Below, in pieces: positions 24,640 through 32,674 of a stretch of 49,817 nt of DNA. How positions within the stretch are numbered: position 1 is the stretch's first letter; each line of letters starts with the position of its first letter. This DNA comes from Clostridia bacterium (GTDB lineage Bacteria > Bacillota > Clostridia > Oscillospirales > Acutalibacteraceae): positions 1-49,817 of the forward strand of contig JAFRRP010000010.1 of NCBI GenBank assembly GCA_017428085.1, given 5' to 3'. The translations under genes were made by a program, and so were the position numbers. A model generated the notes under the pieces. It was given only the letters and a program-made list of their open reading frames with translations. It ran no database searches and was not told the origin of the DNA.

Positions 24640-25706
24640 GAAAAGTTGTGTTAAGCGTGCTTGCCGTGCTGGTCATCGCGGCCATCGTGGTGACGGGCTC
24701 CGTCATCAGCGGGAACACCAACTCCGCCGCCGGCTCCATCAATGTGTACAACTGGGGCGAGTATATCGACCAGTCCGTGCTGTCCGATTTCGAGGAACAG
24801 ACCGGCATCAAGGTCAACTACACCACCTACGCCAGCAATGAGGAGATGTACGCCAAGATCGTCAGCGGCGCGGCCTCCTACGACGTGATCGTCCCCTCGG
24901 AGTACATGCTCTCTAAAATGATCGACGAGGGGCTGATCGCCGAGCTGGATTACGACAACATCCCCAACTATCAGTACATCGGCGAAAAATACCGCGGCCT
25001 GCCCTACGACCCGGAGGAAAAGTATTCCGTCCCCTATACCTGGGGCACCGTCGTCATCGTCTACAACACCAAATACGTGGACGAGGAGGACGTGGCGGAC
25101 GAGAGCTTGGAGCTGCTGTGGAATGAGAAGTATGCCGGCAAGATCCTGATGTTCGACAACCCCCGCGACGCCTTCGCGCTGGCGCTGACCCGCGCCGGTC
25201 ACTCCATGAACACCACCGACCCCGCCGACTGGGAGGAGGCCGCGGACATGCTGATGGCGCAAAAGCCGCTGGTGCAGGCCTACGTGATGGACCAGGTGTT
25301 CGACAAGATGATCGGCGAGGAGGCGTATATAGCGCCGTATTACGCGGGTGACGCCATGACCATGATCGACGAGAACGAGGATCTGGCGGCCTACGTGCCC
25401 GTGGAGGGCGCCAACCAGTTCGTGGACGTGATGTGCGTGCTGAAAAACAGCCCCCACAAAAAAGAGGCCGAGCAGTTCATCAACTTCATGTGCGAGACGG
25501 ATATCGCCGTGCGCAACGCGGAAGAGGTCTGCTACGCCATCCCCCATACCGCCGCCTTCGAGGAGCTGGACGAGGAAACGCAGGAGGACACCATGGTCTA
25601 TCCGCCGCAGGAGGTCCTTGACAAGTGCGAGGTATTCACCAACCTGCCGCCGGAGACCCTCCTGCTGCAGAGCGACCTGTGGATCAAGCTGAAAACCACT
25701 TATTGA
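24636..25706 (+). CDS. potD: spermidine/putrescine-binding protein
   Basis: The 356-residue extracellular polyamine-binding protein of the importer. The mature part starts INVYNWGEYIDQSVLSDFEE, the PotD/PotF hallmark, with VPYTWGTVVIVYNTKY and a conserved YAGDAMTM ligand region. The N-terminus MRKVVLSVLAVLVIAAIVVT is hydrophobic but lacks the lipobox cysteine expected of a Gram-positive binding protein, so it is probably held by an uncleaved signal anchor. It overlaps potC by 4 bases and is followed by a strong terminator. Confidence 0.93.
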   Translation: MRKVVLSVLAVLVIAAIVVTGSVISGNTNSAAGSINVYNWGEYIDQSVLSDFEEQTGIKVNYTTYASNEEMYAKIVSGAASYDVIVPSEYMLSKMIDEGLIAELDYDNIPNYQYIGEKYRGLPYDPEEKYSVPYTWGTVVIVYNTKYVDEEDVADESLELLWNEKYAGKILMFDNPRDAFALALTRAGHSMNTTDPADWEEAADMLMAQKPLVQAYVMDQVFDKMIGEEAYIAPYYAGDAMTMIDENEDLAAYVPVEGANQFVDVMCVLKNSPHKKEAEQFINFMCETDIAVRNAEEVCYAIPHTAAFEELDEETQEDTMVYPPQEVLDKCEVFTNLPPETLLLQSDLWIKLKTTY

Positions 25707-25712
25707 TGTTAA

Positions 25713-25738
25713 AACCTCCTTCGCGGGAGGTTTTTTTT
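25713..25738 (+). terminator. terminator of potABCD
   Basis: AACCTCC/GGAGGTT stem with a short loop and eight T residues, directly after the potD stop. Confidence 0.92.
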
Positions 25739-25770
25739 GATCTGACGCCGCGTATATCCGGATATAAATC

Positions 25771-25799
25771 TTGCATTTTTCCGGCGTTTCGCATAAAAT
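25771..25799 (+). promoter_or_regulatory. sigma-A promoter of the broken surface-protein gene
   Basis: TTGCAT (25771-25776), 17-base spacer, TAAAAT (25794-25799). It precedes an AGGAGG (25841-25846) that now leads to no correctly placed in-frame start. Confidence 0.65.
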
Positions 25800-25847
25800 G
25801 GAATAGTAAAGATGTTTTTTGTCAGACAAAACCACTTTACAGGAGGA

Positions 25848-26569
25848 ATGATATCTCCCTCTCCGAAACGCTGCTTTCCTGCGCCAGGGCGGGGCATACC
25901 TACGGCGATACCGGCGACGCCCGGTTCACCTGCGCGGTGTGCGGACACGTGGATAACGACCGGAAGGCCGCTGCAGACGCGCGTGACGGCGCGAAAGCCA
26001 ACGCGAAAGCGGAGCTGGCTGCCTATAAGAACGCCGACGATTACCGCCCGGCCGAACAGGCCGAGCTTGCCGCCGTCATCACATCCTATAACAGCAGAAT
26101 CGACTTGGCAGCGGACCTGGACGCCGTGGCAGCCGCGCTGGCGGACGCCAAAGCGGCCCTTGACGCCATCAAAACCGACGCCCGGCTCACCGCCGAGGAG
26201 CTTGCCGCCGACAAGGCCGCGTTTGACGCATACAGGGATACCGTCAACGCCCTTGCGGACGGTATGAAGCTGGAGGGCGATTCCGACGCCTGCACCGCCC
26301 TGATCGACGAGGCGGTCGCCGCGCTGACCGGCTTCACCTACGACGGGGCGAAGCCGCTGGCCGAAAACAAAGACGCCCTGGGCGAAGTGCTGGCGCTGTT
26401 CGCGGGCTCGGTCAAGTCCCCGCGTCAGGCGGAACGGCAGGAAGCGCTCAACCATCAGCCCTGTTCCCTCTGCGGCGAGCACCACACCGGCAGCCTGCCG
26501 GAAAACTTCATCGGCGTCATCCACGGCATCATCTGGATCATGCGCAGCATCGTTCTTATCGCCGCGTGA
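25848..26569 (+). pseudogene. internally deleted BspA-like surface-protein gene (C-terminal remnant)
   Basis: From about 25859 to 26569 the frame encodes a close copy of the C-terminal part of the intact gene at 26703: SETLLSCARAGHTYGDTGDA, then ADGMKLEGDSDACTALIDEA and the tail NHQPCSLCGEHHTGSLPENF. The signal peptide, leucine-rich repeats, DUF6273-like domain and part of the helical region are missing. Upstream a promoter and an AGGAGG survive, but the ATG at 25848 is only one base from the AGGAGG and is in a different frame (ending at 26267). The homologous frame has no ATG, GTG or TTG after the promoter. The simplest reading is a deletion joining the ribosome site to the 3' half. A non-standard start (ATC at 25853) cannot be excluded. 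Confidence 0.75.
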
Positions 26570-26590
26570 CCCGCAGTCTTTATAACAGGA

Positions 26591-26633
26591 GACGGTTTCT
26601 TGCATACAAAAACAAACAACCGTCCCTTTTTTT
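26591..26633 (+). terminator. terminator after the broken gene
   Basis: GACGGTTT and AACCGTC arms (26591-26598 and 26618-26624), followed by a run of seven T residues. Confidence 0.7.
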
Positions 26634-26642
26634 GTAAAAACC

Positions 26643-26671
26643 TTGCGCACTTTTTTATGTTATGATATAAT
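26643..26671 (+). promoter_or_regulatory. sigma-A promoter of BspA-like gene
   Basis: TTGCGC (26643-26648), 17-base spacer, consensus TATAAT (26666-26671), 31 bases before the start codon. Confidence 0.75.
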
Positions 26672-26702
26672 TTTGTTGAAGAAATAAAGGAGGATGCTTT
26701 TT

Positions 26703-29684
26703 ATGAAAACACGTGCGAAGAAAACGCTTTCGGTGCTGCTCAGTATCGTGATGCTGGCATCCGTGTTCGCGGGTATGACGTTCACGGCAAGCGCGGCTTC
26801 CAGCGGCACCTGCGGCGCCAACCTCACCTGGACGCTGAACGACGACGGCCTTTTGACCGTCAGCGGTGCCGGACCGATGACGGATTATACTGTTTTTGGT
26901 TCTTCACAATCACCTTTTAAAGGAAACACCGATATCAAAACGGTCGTGATCGGATCCGGTGTGACGAGCATCGGCGCGTATGCTTTTTTAGACTGCGGGA
27001 ACCTGACGTCCGCAGAGATCCCGGACAGCGTGACATCCATCAATGAAGGAGCTCTCGCCGGTACCGGCCTGCCGTCCGTAGAGATTCCGGGCAGCGTGGA
27101 AGTGATTGCCATGAATGCTTTTACCGGCTGTGGCAGCCTGACGTCCGTGACGATTCCGGACGGCGTGGAAAGTATTTCCGCGAACGCTTTTCGGCAGTGC
27201 ATCAATCTTGCCACGGTGCGCATTCCGCAAAGCGTGACCACGATCGGCTCCTTTGCTTTTATGTCCTGCTACAACCTGACGTCCGTGAATATTCCGGACC
27301 GCGTAACGAATATCGGTGCCGCTGCTTTTGAAGGCTGCATCAGCCTGACCGCCCTGGCGCTTCCGTCCGGCGTGACCATGATCGGCGGTGACGCTTTCAG
27401 TGGCTGCAGCAGTCTGACGGACGTGTATTACGCCGGAAGCGAGGCGCAATGGAACAATATCAATATCCGGACCGGCAACGAAATACTGACCGGCGCGAAT
27501 ATCCATTACAGCTCCATTCTGTTCGGCAGCTATCCGCAAAGCGAAGTCACGGACGCCGACCTCAAAGCCGCGCTGGACGCCGCGGACAAGGTCTGGGCGA
27601 GCTATAGATATTACAGCTGTGAAGGCAGCAGAGAGGATGGCGAGATGGTGTTCGGCGACTGGATGCAGTTTGCCGATTTCTTCTGCGGCGGCGAAAAGTA
27701 TCGCGCAGTGAAGTTCACCGAGTATCGTCCATATTATACAGGCTGTCGGTCAGATGCGTTATATTCCTATCAGTACGACAACGGCTATTCGACGAATAAC
27801 GTCTATTATTTCAAATATGAGCCGCTGATCTGGCGGGTGCTCGACCCGTCCGCGGGATATATCATGTGCGAGAGCATTGTGGACGCGCAGGCGTATCAGA
27901 ATACGGTCTATTTAAACGGCGACGTTTATTATCAGACGATCCGCGTCCCCATATATGCCAACGATTACGTGAATTCGTCGATCCGCTTCTGGCTGAATTA
28001 TGATTTTTTTAAAACCGCGTTCACCGGAGGGCAGAAGGCAAAGATCAAAACAACGGAGCTGAACAACGACGGGTATTATACCCTGACCGGCGATCCCGAT
28101 CACACGCAGTATGACAGCGATCTGACGAACGACGAGATCTTCATGCTGTCTTATGATGAAGCGCTCGATCCGTCGTACGGTTTCTCTTCCGATAGCTACA
28201 CTGTCGATACGGCGCGACAGGCAAAGGGAACGGACTATGCAGAATGCCAGGGACTTTTTGTGGACGATTCAGGCTGTTCTTCTTGGTGGCTGCGTTCTCC
28301 AGGCGTAGATTCCGAATATGCGTGCTATGTCAATTACATTGGCAGAGCGGATGTCGGAGCCATCGTCGATGATACCGGATACGGCGTTCGCCCCGCCTGC
28401 ATGCTTTCCGGTCTGAGTTCAGATACTGCCGTATCCGAAACGCTGTTTTCCTGCGTAAAGGCAGGGCATATCCACGGAGCAGCGGTCATCGAAAACAACG
28501 TCGCGCCGACCTGCACGGCTGCGGGCAGCTACGACAACGTGATCTATTGCACAAATTGCGGCGTGCAGGTTTTCAGAGATACCGTGACGGTCTCCGCCGC
28601 CGGTCATACCTACGGCGATACCGGCGACGCCCGCTTCACCTGCACGGTCTGCGGCGAGGTGGATAACGACCTTAAGGCCGCCATCGAAGAACTGGCCGCC
28701 GCGAAGGCGACGCTGGCGGGCGCGATCGAAACCGCGCGGGAGTACTACGGCTCCATCAAGGACGACTACCCCGTGATCGCCGACGACCTCGATACAAAGC
28801 TCCAGCAGGCGGAGGGCGTCCTTGCAAACGCCGCCGCCGCGATCGACGAGGTCAATTCGATGATTGAGCTTGCCGGAACGGCGCTTGACGCCGCGAAGGA
28901 AACCGTTGCCGCGCAAGCGCTGATCGACGCCATCGGCACGGTGGAATACACCGCTGAGAGCAAGGAGAAGATCGACGCCGCCAGAGCCGCCTACGACGCC
29001 CTGACGGACGCGCAGAAGGCGCTGGTGGACCCGGACGCGGTGACGGCGCTGAACGACGCCTCCGCCGCCTACGCCCTTTTGAAGAATAAGGCCGCGTTTG
29101 CGGACTACAGGGGGACTGTCAAAGCCCTTGCGGACGGTATGAAGCTGGAGGGCGATTCCGACGCCTGTACCGCCCTCATTGAGGCCGCGAAGGCCGCCGT
29201 GGACGCGGTGACCTACGACGAGGACAAGACGCTGGACGAAAACAAAGACGCCGTGGACGGCGCTGCCGCCCTCACGCAGCTGGCAGCCGCCCTTGCCGAA
29301 CAGCGCGCAGCGGAGGCCGACGATCCCAAAGAAGTATTTGAGGAATACCGGGCGACGCTGCTCACGCTGGCGCAGGCCCTGCGCAGGGACGGCGACAGCG
29401 AAGCCGTCACCGCCCTGATCGACGACGCGGTCGCCGCGCTGACCGGTTTTACCTATGACGAGGAAAAGACGCTGGACGAAAATGAGGAAGCGCTGAGCAA
29501 AGTGCTGGCGCTGTTCGCGGACCGCGTCAAATCCCAGCGCCGCGCGGAACGGCAGGAGTACCTCAACCACCAGCCCTGCAGCCTTTGCGGCAAGCACCAT
29601 ACGGGCAGCCTGCTGGAAAACTTCATCGGCGTTATCCACGGCATCATCTGGATCATGCGCAGCATTGCCCTCATCGCCGCGTAA
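26703..29684 (+). CDS. BspA-type leucine-rich-repeat surface protein with DUF6273-like domain
   Basis: A 993-residue secreted protein. The signal peptide (MKTRAKKTLSVLLSIVMLAS) ends near TASAA. Residues about 70-255 hold seven or eight BspA/TpLRR repeats of 23-24 residues (for example SLTSVTIPDGVESISANAF). Residues about 270-565 match the DUF6273 pattern: FGSYPQSEVTDADLK, WRVLDPSAGYIMCES, SSWWLRSPG and GYGVRPACML. Two CxxC pairs (YCTNCG, FTCTVC, about 612-650) precede a long Ala-rich helical region, and the tail has CSLCGKHHTGSLLENF then a hydrophobic end. It is probably an adhesin or host/fibre-binding protein. ATG 26703 is chosen over 26694 because AGGAGG lies 8 bases before it but touches the earlier ATG. 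Confidence 0.88.
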   Translation: MKTRAKKTLSVLLSIVMLASVFAGMTFTASAASSGTCGANLTWTLNDDGLLTVSGAGPMTDYTVFGSSQSPFKGNTDIKTVVIGSGVTSIGAYAFLDCGNLTSAEIPDSVTSINEGALAGTGLPSVEIPGSVEVIAMNAFTGCGSLTSVTIPDGVESISANAFRQCINLATVRIPQSVTTIGSFAFMSCYNLTSVNIPDRVTNIGAAAFEGCISLTALALPSGVTMIGGDAFSGCSSLTDVYYAGSEAQWNNINIRTGNEILTGANIHYSSILFGSYPQSEVTDADLKAALDAADKVWASYRYYSCEGSREDGEMVFGDWMQFADFFCGGEKYRAVKFTEYRPYYTGCRSDALYSYQYDNGYSTNNVYYFKYEPLIWRVLDPSAGYIMCESIVDAQAYQNTVYLNGDVYYQTIRVPIYANDYVNSSIRFWLNYDFFKTAFTGGQKAKIKTTELNNDGYYTLTGDPDHTQYDSDLTNDEIFMLSYDEALDPSYGFSSDSYTVDTARQAKGTDYAECQGLFVDDSGCSSWWLRSPGVDSEYACYVNYIGRADVGAIVDDTGYGVRPACMLSGLSSDTAVSETLFSCVKAGHIHGAAVIENNVAPTCTAAGSYDNVIYCTNCGVQVFRDTVTVSAAGHTYGDTGDARFTCTVCGEVDNDLKAAIEELAAAKATLAGAIETAREYYGSIKDDYPVIADDLDTKLQQAEGVLANAAAAIDEVNSMIELAGTALDAAKETVAAQALIDAIGTVEYTAESKEKIDAARAAYDALTDAQKALVDPDAVTALNDASAAYALLKNKAAFADYRGTVKALADGMKLEGDSDACTALIEAAKAAVDAVTYDEDKTLDENKDAVDGAAALTQLAAALAEQRAAEADDPKEVFEEYRATLLTLAQALRRDGDSEAVTALIDDAVAALTGFTYDEEKTLDENEEALSKVLALFADRVKSQRRAERQEYLNHQPCSLCGKHHTGSLLENFIGVIHGIIWIMRSIALIAA

Positions 29685-29705
29685 CGCATTTTTATGAATC
29701 AAAAA

Positions 29706-29725
29706 CCCCCGCCTTCGGGCGGGGG
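29706..29725. terminator. bidirectional terminator
   Basis: CCCCCGCC-TTCG-GGCGGGGG, a perfect 8-base-pair stem with a TTCG loop. A five-A run on one side serves the minus-strand PHP gene; on the plus side AATTCTTTTC follows. It separates two converging genes. Confidence 0.88.
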
Positions 29726-29745
29726 AATTCTTTTCGTCTATGCAG

Positions 29746-30561
29746 TTAAATAGTATATTTCACCGGCCGACGGTTCAGATAATACGTCAGTACGGTGACG
29801 CCCTTGCTCCGCAGCATTTCGGCGGCCTGTTCAAGGCCGTTGGTCAGGCGTTCCGCGACGTGGGCGTCGCTGCCGACGGTGAGGTTCCGCCCGCCCATGG
29901 CAAGGTATTTGTCCAAAATCGCCTCGTCCGGGATAAAATGCGGCGCGTCCGGCGCGCAGCCGGAGGTGTTGATCTCAAAGGTCTTGTCCCGCGCGATGCA
30001 GACCCGCAGGATTTCCTCAATGGCGGGGTAGTATCCTTCGATCTCCACCCGTTTGCCGTATTTCCCGCAGAGGTAGCGCAGCGGAACGGTCAGGTGGCAC
30101 AGCACGTCGTAATCCTCGGTGGAGGCCATCTCATACAGATCGTCGAAGTATTGCCGCATGTAGTCCCGGATAAACGCCTCGCCGCAGTCGGTGAAGTCCA
30201 TGATGGAAAACGGCGCTTCCCATCCCGGCACGCGTACCGCGTGGACGGAACCCAGCACCACGTCCCACGGGCGGGCCTCGATCACCCGCCGGGCAAAGGC
30301 GGGATCGTACAGCGCCTCGCCGATCTCCACGCCGCAGGCAAGCGTCAGCCGGTCGCCGTACAGCGCCTTGGCGCGCCGGCAGTCGTCCCATGAATCCAGC
30401 AGGCTGGTAAAGGCTTTCGGGTCGGCGGCGCACTCGCAGTCGCAGTGGTCGGTCACGGCAAAGCCGAGCAGACCCTCTTTCAGCGCCTGCTCGCACAGGT
30501 CGTCCAGCTTTGCCTGCGCGTCGTGGGAATGCTCCGAATGGGTATGGATATTGAACAGCAC
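29746..30561 (-). CDS. PHP-domain phosphatase, histidinol-phosphatase-like
   Basis: A 271-residue metal-dependent phosphoesterase of the PHP superfamily, cytosolic. The metal ligands follow the HisJ pattern: NIHTHSEHSHDA near residue 4, FAVTDHCDCE near residue 34, GVEIGEA near residue 77, LGSVHAV near residue 103, LCHLTVP near residue 153 and VGSDAHVAERL near residue 231. HisJ/HisK-type enzymes dephosphorylate histidinol phosphate, but no histidine genes are nearby, so the substrate is open. The start is GTG at 30561-30559 with GGAGG 8 bases upstream. Monocistronic between its own promoter and terminator. Confidence 0.85.
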   Translation of the reverse strand: MLFNIHTHSEHSHDAQAKLDDLCEQALKEGLLGFAVTDHCDCECAADPKAFTSLLDSWDDCRRAKALYGDRLTLACGVEIGEALYDPAFARRVIEARPWDVVLGSVHAVRVPGWEAPFSIMDFTDCGEAFIRDYMRQYFDDLYEMASTEDYDVLCHLTVPLRYLCGKYGKRVEIEGYYPAIEEILRVCIARDKTFEINTSGCAPDAPHFIPDEAILDKYLAMGGRNLTVGSDAHVAERLTNGLEQAAEMLRSKGVTVLTYYLNRRPVKYTI

Positions 30562-30597
30562 GGCGGTTGCCTCCGAAAAGAAATCTTCCGGCTATTC

Positions 30598-30625
30598 ATT
30601 GTAGCAGAACGGCGGGCAAAATCAA
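30598..30625 (-). promoter_or_regulatory. sigma-A promoter of PHP gene
   Basis: On the minus strand TTGATT (30625-30620), 16-base spacer, TACAAT (30603-30598), 36 bases before the GTG start. Confidence 0.65.
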
Positions 30626-30663
30626 GTTTTTTTTATAAAAAAATGAATATCTGAAAAAAAGTA

Positions 30664-30692
30664 TGGAAAAACCGTTCCGAATGGTATATGAT
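30664..30692 (+). promoter_or_regulatory. probable promoter of pncC-ktrB
   Basis: A good -10 TATGAT (30687-30692) with a weak -35 TGGAAA (30664-30669) at 17 bases, 19 bases before the pncC start. An A/T-rich tract lies upstream. Confidence 0.45.
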
Positions 30693-30711
30693 AGACGAAA
30701 GGTGATAACAA

Positions 30712-31188
30712 ATGGCTGATTTTCAAAAGCTGGCCGATCTGCTGATCGAACGCAATATGACGGTTTGCGCGGCGGAATCCTGTACCGGCGGGGCTTTCGC
30801 GGCGGGCGTCGTGTCCGTGCCGGACGCCTCCCGCGTGCTGGAATACAGCTTCGTGACCTATTCGGAAGCCGCCAAGCATGAGCTGGTGGGCGTTCCCACG
30901 GAGACGATCGATACTTACGGCGTGGTCAGCGAAGAGGTGGCCCGGGCCATGGCGCGGGGCGCGGCGGCTGCCGGCCACGCGGACGTCGGCGTGGGCATCA
31001 CGGGCTTTGCCGGTCCCTCCGGCGGCACGGAAAAGGCCCCGGTCGGCACCGTTTGCTTCGGTTTTTGCCTCAAAGGGGACTGCCGCGTGTACCGCAAACG
31101 CTTCGTGGGCCTGCCCCGCAACGAGGTGCGCGCGCGTGCCGTGGATTTCGCGGCGGACAAACTGACGGAACTGCTGGAAAATGGTTAA
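30712..31188 (+). CDS. pncC: nicotinamide-nucleotide amidase (CinA C-terminal family)
   Basis: A 158-residue stand-alone CinA C-terminal domain that converts nicotinamide mononucleotide to nicotinic acid mononucleotide in pyridine-nucleotide recycling; cytosolic. The family signature AAESCTGGAFAAGVVSVPDA lies near residues 20-39, followed by YSFVTYSEAAKHELVGV and GVGITGFAGPSGGTEKAPVG, the active-site and substrate loops. It lacks the N-terminal MoCF-like domain of full-length CinA, as in E. coli PncC. AAAGGTGAT precedes the ATG. Its last 8 bases overlap ktrB, so the two are coupled. Confidence 0.9.
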   Translation: MADFQKLADLLIERNMTVCAAESCTGGAFAAGVVSVPDASRVLEYSFVTYSEAAKHELVGVPTETIDTYGVVSEEVARAMARGAAAAGHADVGVGITGFAGPSGGTEKAPVGTVCFGFCLKGDCRVYRKRFVGLPRNEVRARAVDFAADKLTELLENG

Positions 31189-32527
31189 ACGGAAAAAACG
31201 CAACAAGCTGTCGCATATCCAGGTGATCGCGCTGGGCTTCCTGCTGATGATCGCGGCGGGCACGGCGCTGCTGATGCTGCCCATCGCCACGCGCAGCAGG
31301 GAAGTCACGCCTTTTTTGACGGCGCTGTTCACCTCCACCTCGGCTTCCTGCGTCACGGGACTGGTGCTGGTGGACACGGGCACCTACTGGTCGCTGTTCG
31401 GCCAGCTGGTGATCCTTGCGCTCATCCAGTTGGGCGGCCTCGGCATCATCACCATCGCCACGCTGTTTTTTACCCTTGCGGATAAAAACATGGGGCTGCG
31501 CAAGCGCGCCATCATGGCGGAGAGCATCAATACCACCCATATCGCGGGGCTCAAGGGCCTCACCCGGCGTATCGTGCTGGGCACGCTGCTGTTCGAGGGC
31601 GTGGGCGCCGTCCTTCTTTCGATCCGCTTTATCCGGGATTTCGGCCCGCTGAAAGGGATCTGGTTCGGCGTGTTCCACTCGATCTCCGCCTTCTGCAACG
31701 CGGGGTTCGACGTGCTGGGCGTGCGGGAGCCATATTGCTCCTTTGTGGATTATTCCGACGACCTTTTGGTAAATCTCACGCTGATGTCGCTGATCACCGT
31801 CGGCGGCGCGGGCTTCCTGGTCTGGACCGATCTGCAGCGGAACGGGCTTCGCTGGCGGCGTTACCAGCTCCACACCAAGCTGGTGCTGTGCGTTTCCGCG
31901 GTGCTGACCTTCGGCGGAGCGCTGCTGTTCTGGCTGTATGAACGCAACGGAGTCCTTGCCGGGCTTTCCGCAAAGGAGCAGATCCTCGATGCCCTGTTCA
32001 GCTCCGTCACCTGCCGCACGGCGGGTATGAACACGGTGGAGATCTCCGACCTGTCCACCCCCTCCAAGCTGCTGATGTCGTTCCTGATGTTCGTGGGCGG
32101 CAGTTCCGGTTCCACCGCGGGCGGCATCAAGACCACCACGCTGGCGGTGGCGCTGTTCTATATGTTCGCGGGGCTGCGGGGCGTGCGGCAGCCCACCGTT
32201 TTCGGCCGGACCGTCTCCGGCGAGACGGGCAAAAAAGCCCTGTGCGTGATGATGATCAATTTCCTGCTGGCCTTCACGGGGACGATCGTGATCTCCGCGG
32301 TGCAGGAGCTGCCGGCGTTGGACGTGATCTACGAGACCTCCTCCGCCATGGGGACCGTCGGCCTTACCGCGGGCATCACGCGGGATCTTGTCACGGCCTC
32401 CCGGCTGGTGATCGTCTTTCTGATGTTCTGCGGCAGGGTAGGCAGCACGTCGTTCGCCCTCGCCCTGTTTGAAAAACGCGCCGAACCGCCGGTGACGTAT
32501 CCGGAGGAGGACATCACGGTAGGCTGA
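31181..32527 (+). CDS. ktrB: potassium uptake channel subunit, TrkH/KtrB family
   Basis: A 448-residue membrane protein importing K+ (Na+-linked in characterised KtrAB). Four pore loops with selectivity-filter glycines are visible: SASCVTGLVLVDTG (about 50), SISAFCNAGFDVLG (about 168), SSVTCRTAGMNTVE (about 281) and ETSSAMGTVGLTAG (about 385). The short N-terminus and 448-residue length fit KtrB better than TrkH or TrkG. The intramembrane gating loop GGSSGSTAGGIKTTTLAV is present. Partner ktrA follows after a structured spacer. The stop codon lies in a hairpin. Confidence 0.9.
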   Translation: MVKRKKRNKLSHIQVIALGFLLMIAAGTALLMLPIATRSREVTPFLTALFTSTSASCVTGLVLVDTGTYWSLFGQLVILALIQLGGLGIITIATLFFTLADKNMGLRKRAIMAESINTTHIAGLKGLTRRIVLGTLLFEGVGAVLLSIRFIRDFGPLKGIWFGVFHSISAFCNAGFDVLGVREPYCSFVDYSDDLLVNLTLMSLITVGGAGFLVWTDLQRNGLRWRRYQLHTKLVLCVSAVLTFGGALLFWLYERNGVLAGLSAKEQILDALFSSVTCRTAGMNTVEISDLSTPSKLLMSFLMFVGGSSGSTAGGIKTTTLAVALFYMFAGLRGVRQPTVFGRTVSGETGKKALCVMMINFLLAFTGTIVISAVQELPALDVIYETSSAMGTVGLTAGITRDLVTASRLVIVFLMFCGRVGSTSFALALFEKRAEPPVTYPEEDITVG

Positions 32528-32633
32528 TCGAGCGCAGCTCAATCAGCCGTCGTGAGAATAGTTGTCTGTTTTGGTTTAGAACAACTTTTTCTTCACGAAA
32601 AGCATTCTTCTTACGACTTGTGACTTACGACTG
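32523..32633. repeat. structured spacer with TTACGACT-type arm between ktrB and ktrA
   Basis: A near-perfect hairpin GCTGATCGAGC-GCA-GCTCAATCAGC (32523-32547) includes the ktrB stop codon. It is followed by an imperfect palindrome: CGTCGTGAGAATAGTTGT (32548-32565) against ACAAC...TTCACG...TTCTTC (32581-32610). Then TTACGACTTGTGACTTACGACT (32611-32632, given here only as three TTACGAC/TGAC-type units) repeats the unit of the purB-guaA palindrome. Confidence 0.6.
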
Positions 32634-32643
32634 AATAAAGAAA

Positions 32644-32674
32644 GGAGCGCCGTTTTCGCGGCGCGGTGAAGCAT
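32644..32674 (+). promoter_or_regulatory. hairpin and two ribosome sites before ktrA
   Basis: A first GGAG (32644-32647) runs into a GCGCCG/CGGCGC hairpin (32647-32664); a second site GGTGA (32665-32669) lies 5 bases before ATG 32675. The hairpin would hide the first site and leave the second open, which supports the ATG at 32675. Confidence 0.55.

Noticed and set aside
23823..25706. Apparent single long frame joining the potC region with potD
   Set aside because: It is an out-of-frame reading through potC that happens to enter the potD frame. potC and potD are separate genes with an ATGA overlap and intact motifs.
25812..26267. Short protein frame starting at ATG 25812 or 25848
   Set aside because: It runs in a different register from the conserved surface-protein frame, gives a Pro/Arg-rich product without homology, and the AGGAGG is too close to ATG 25848.
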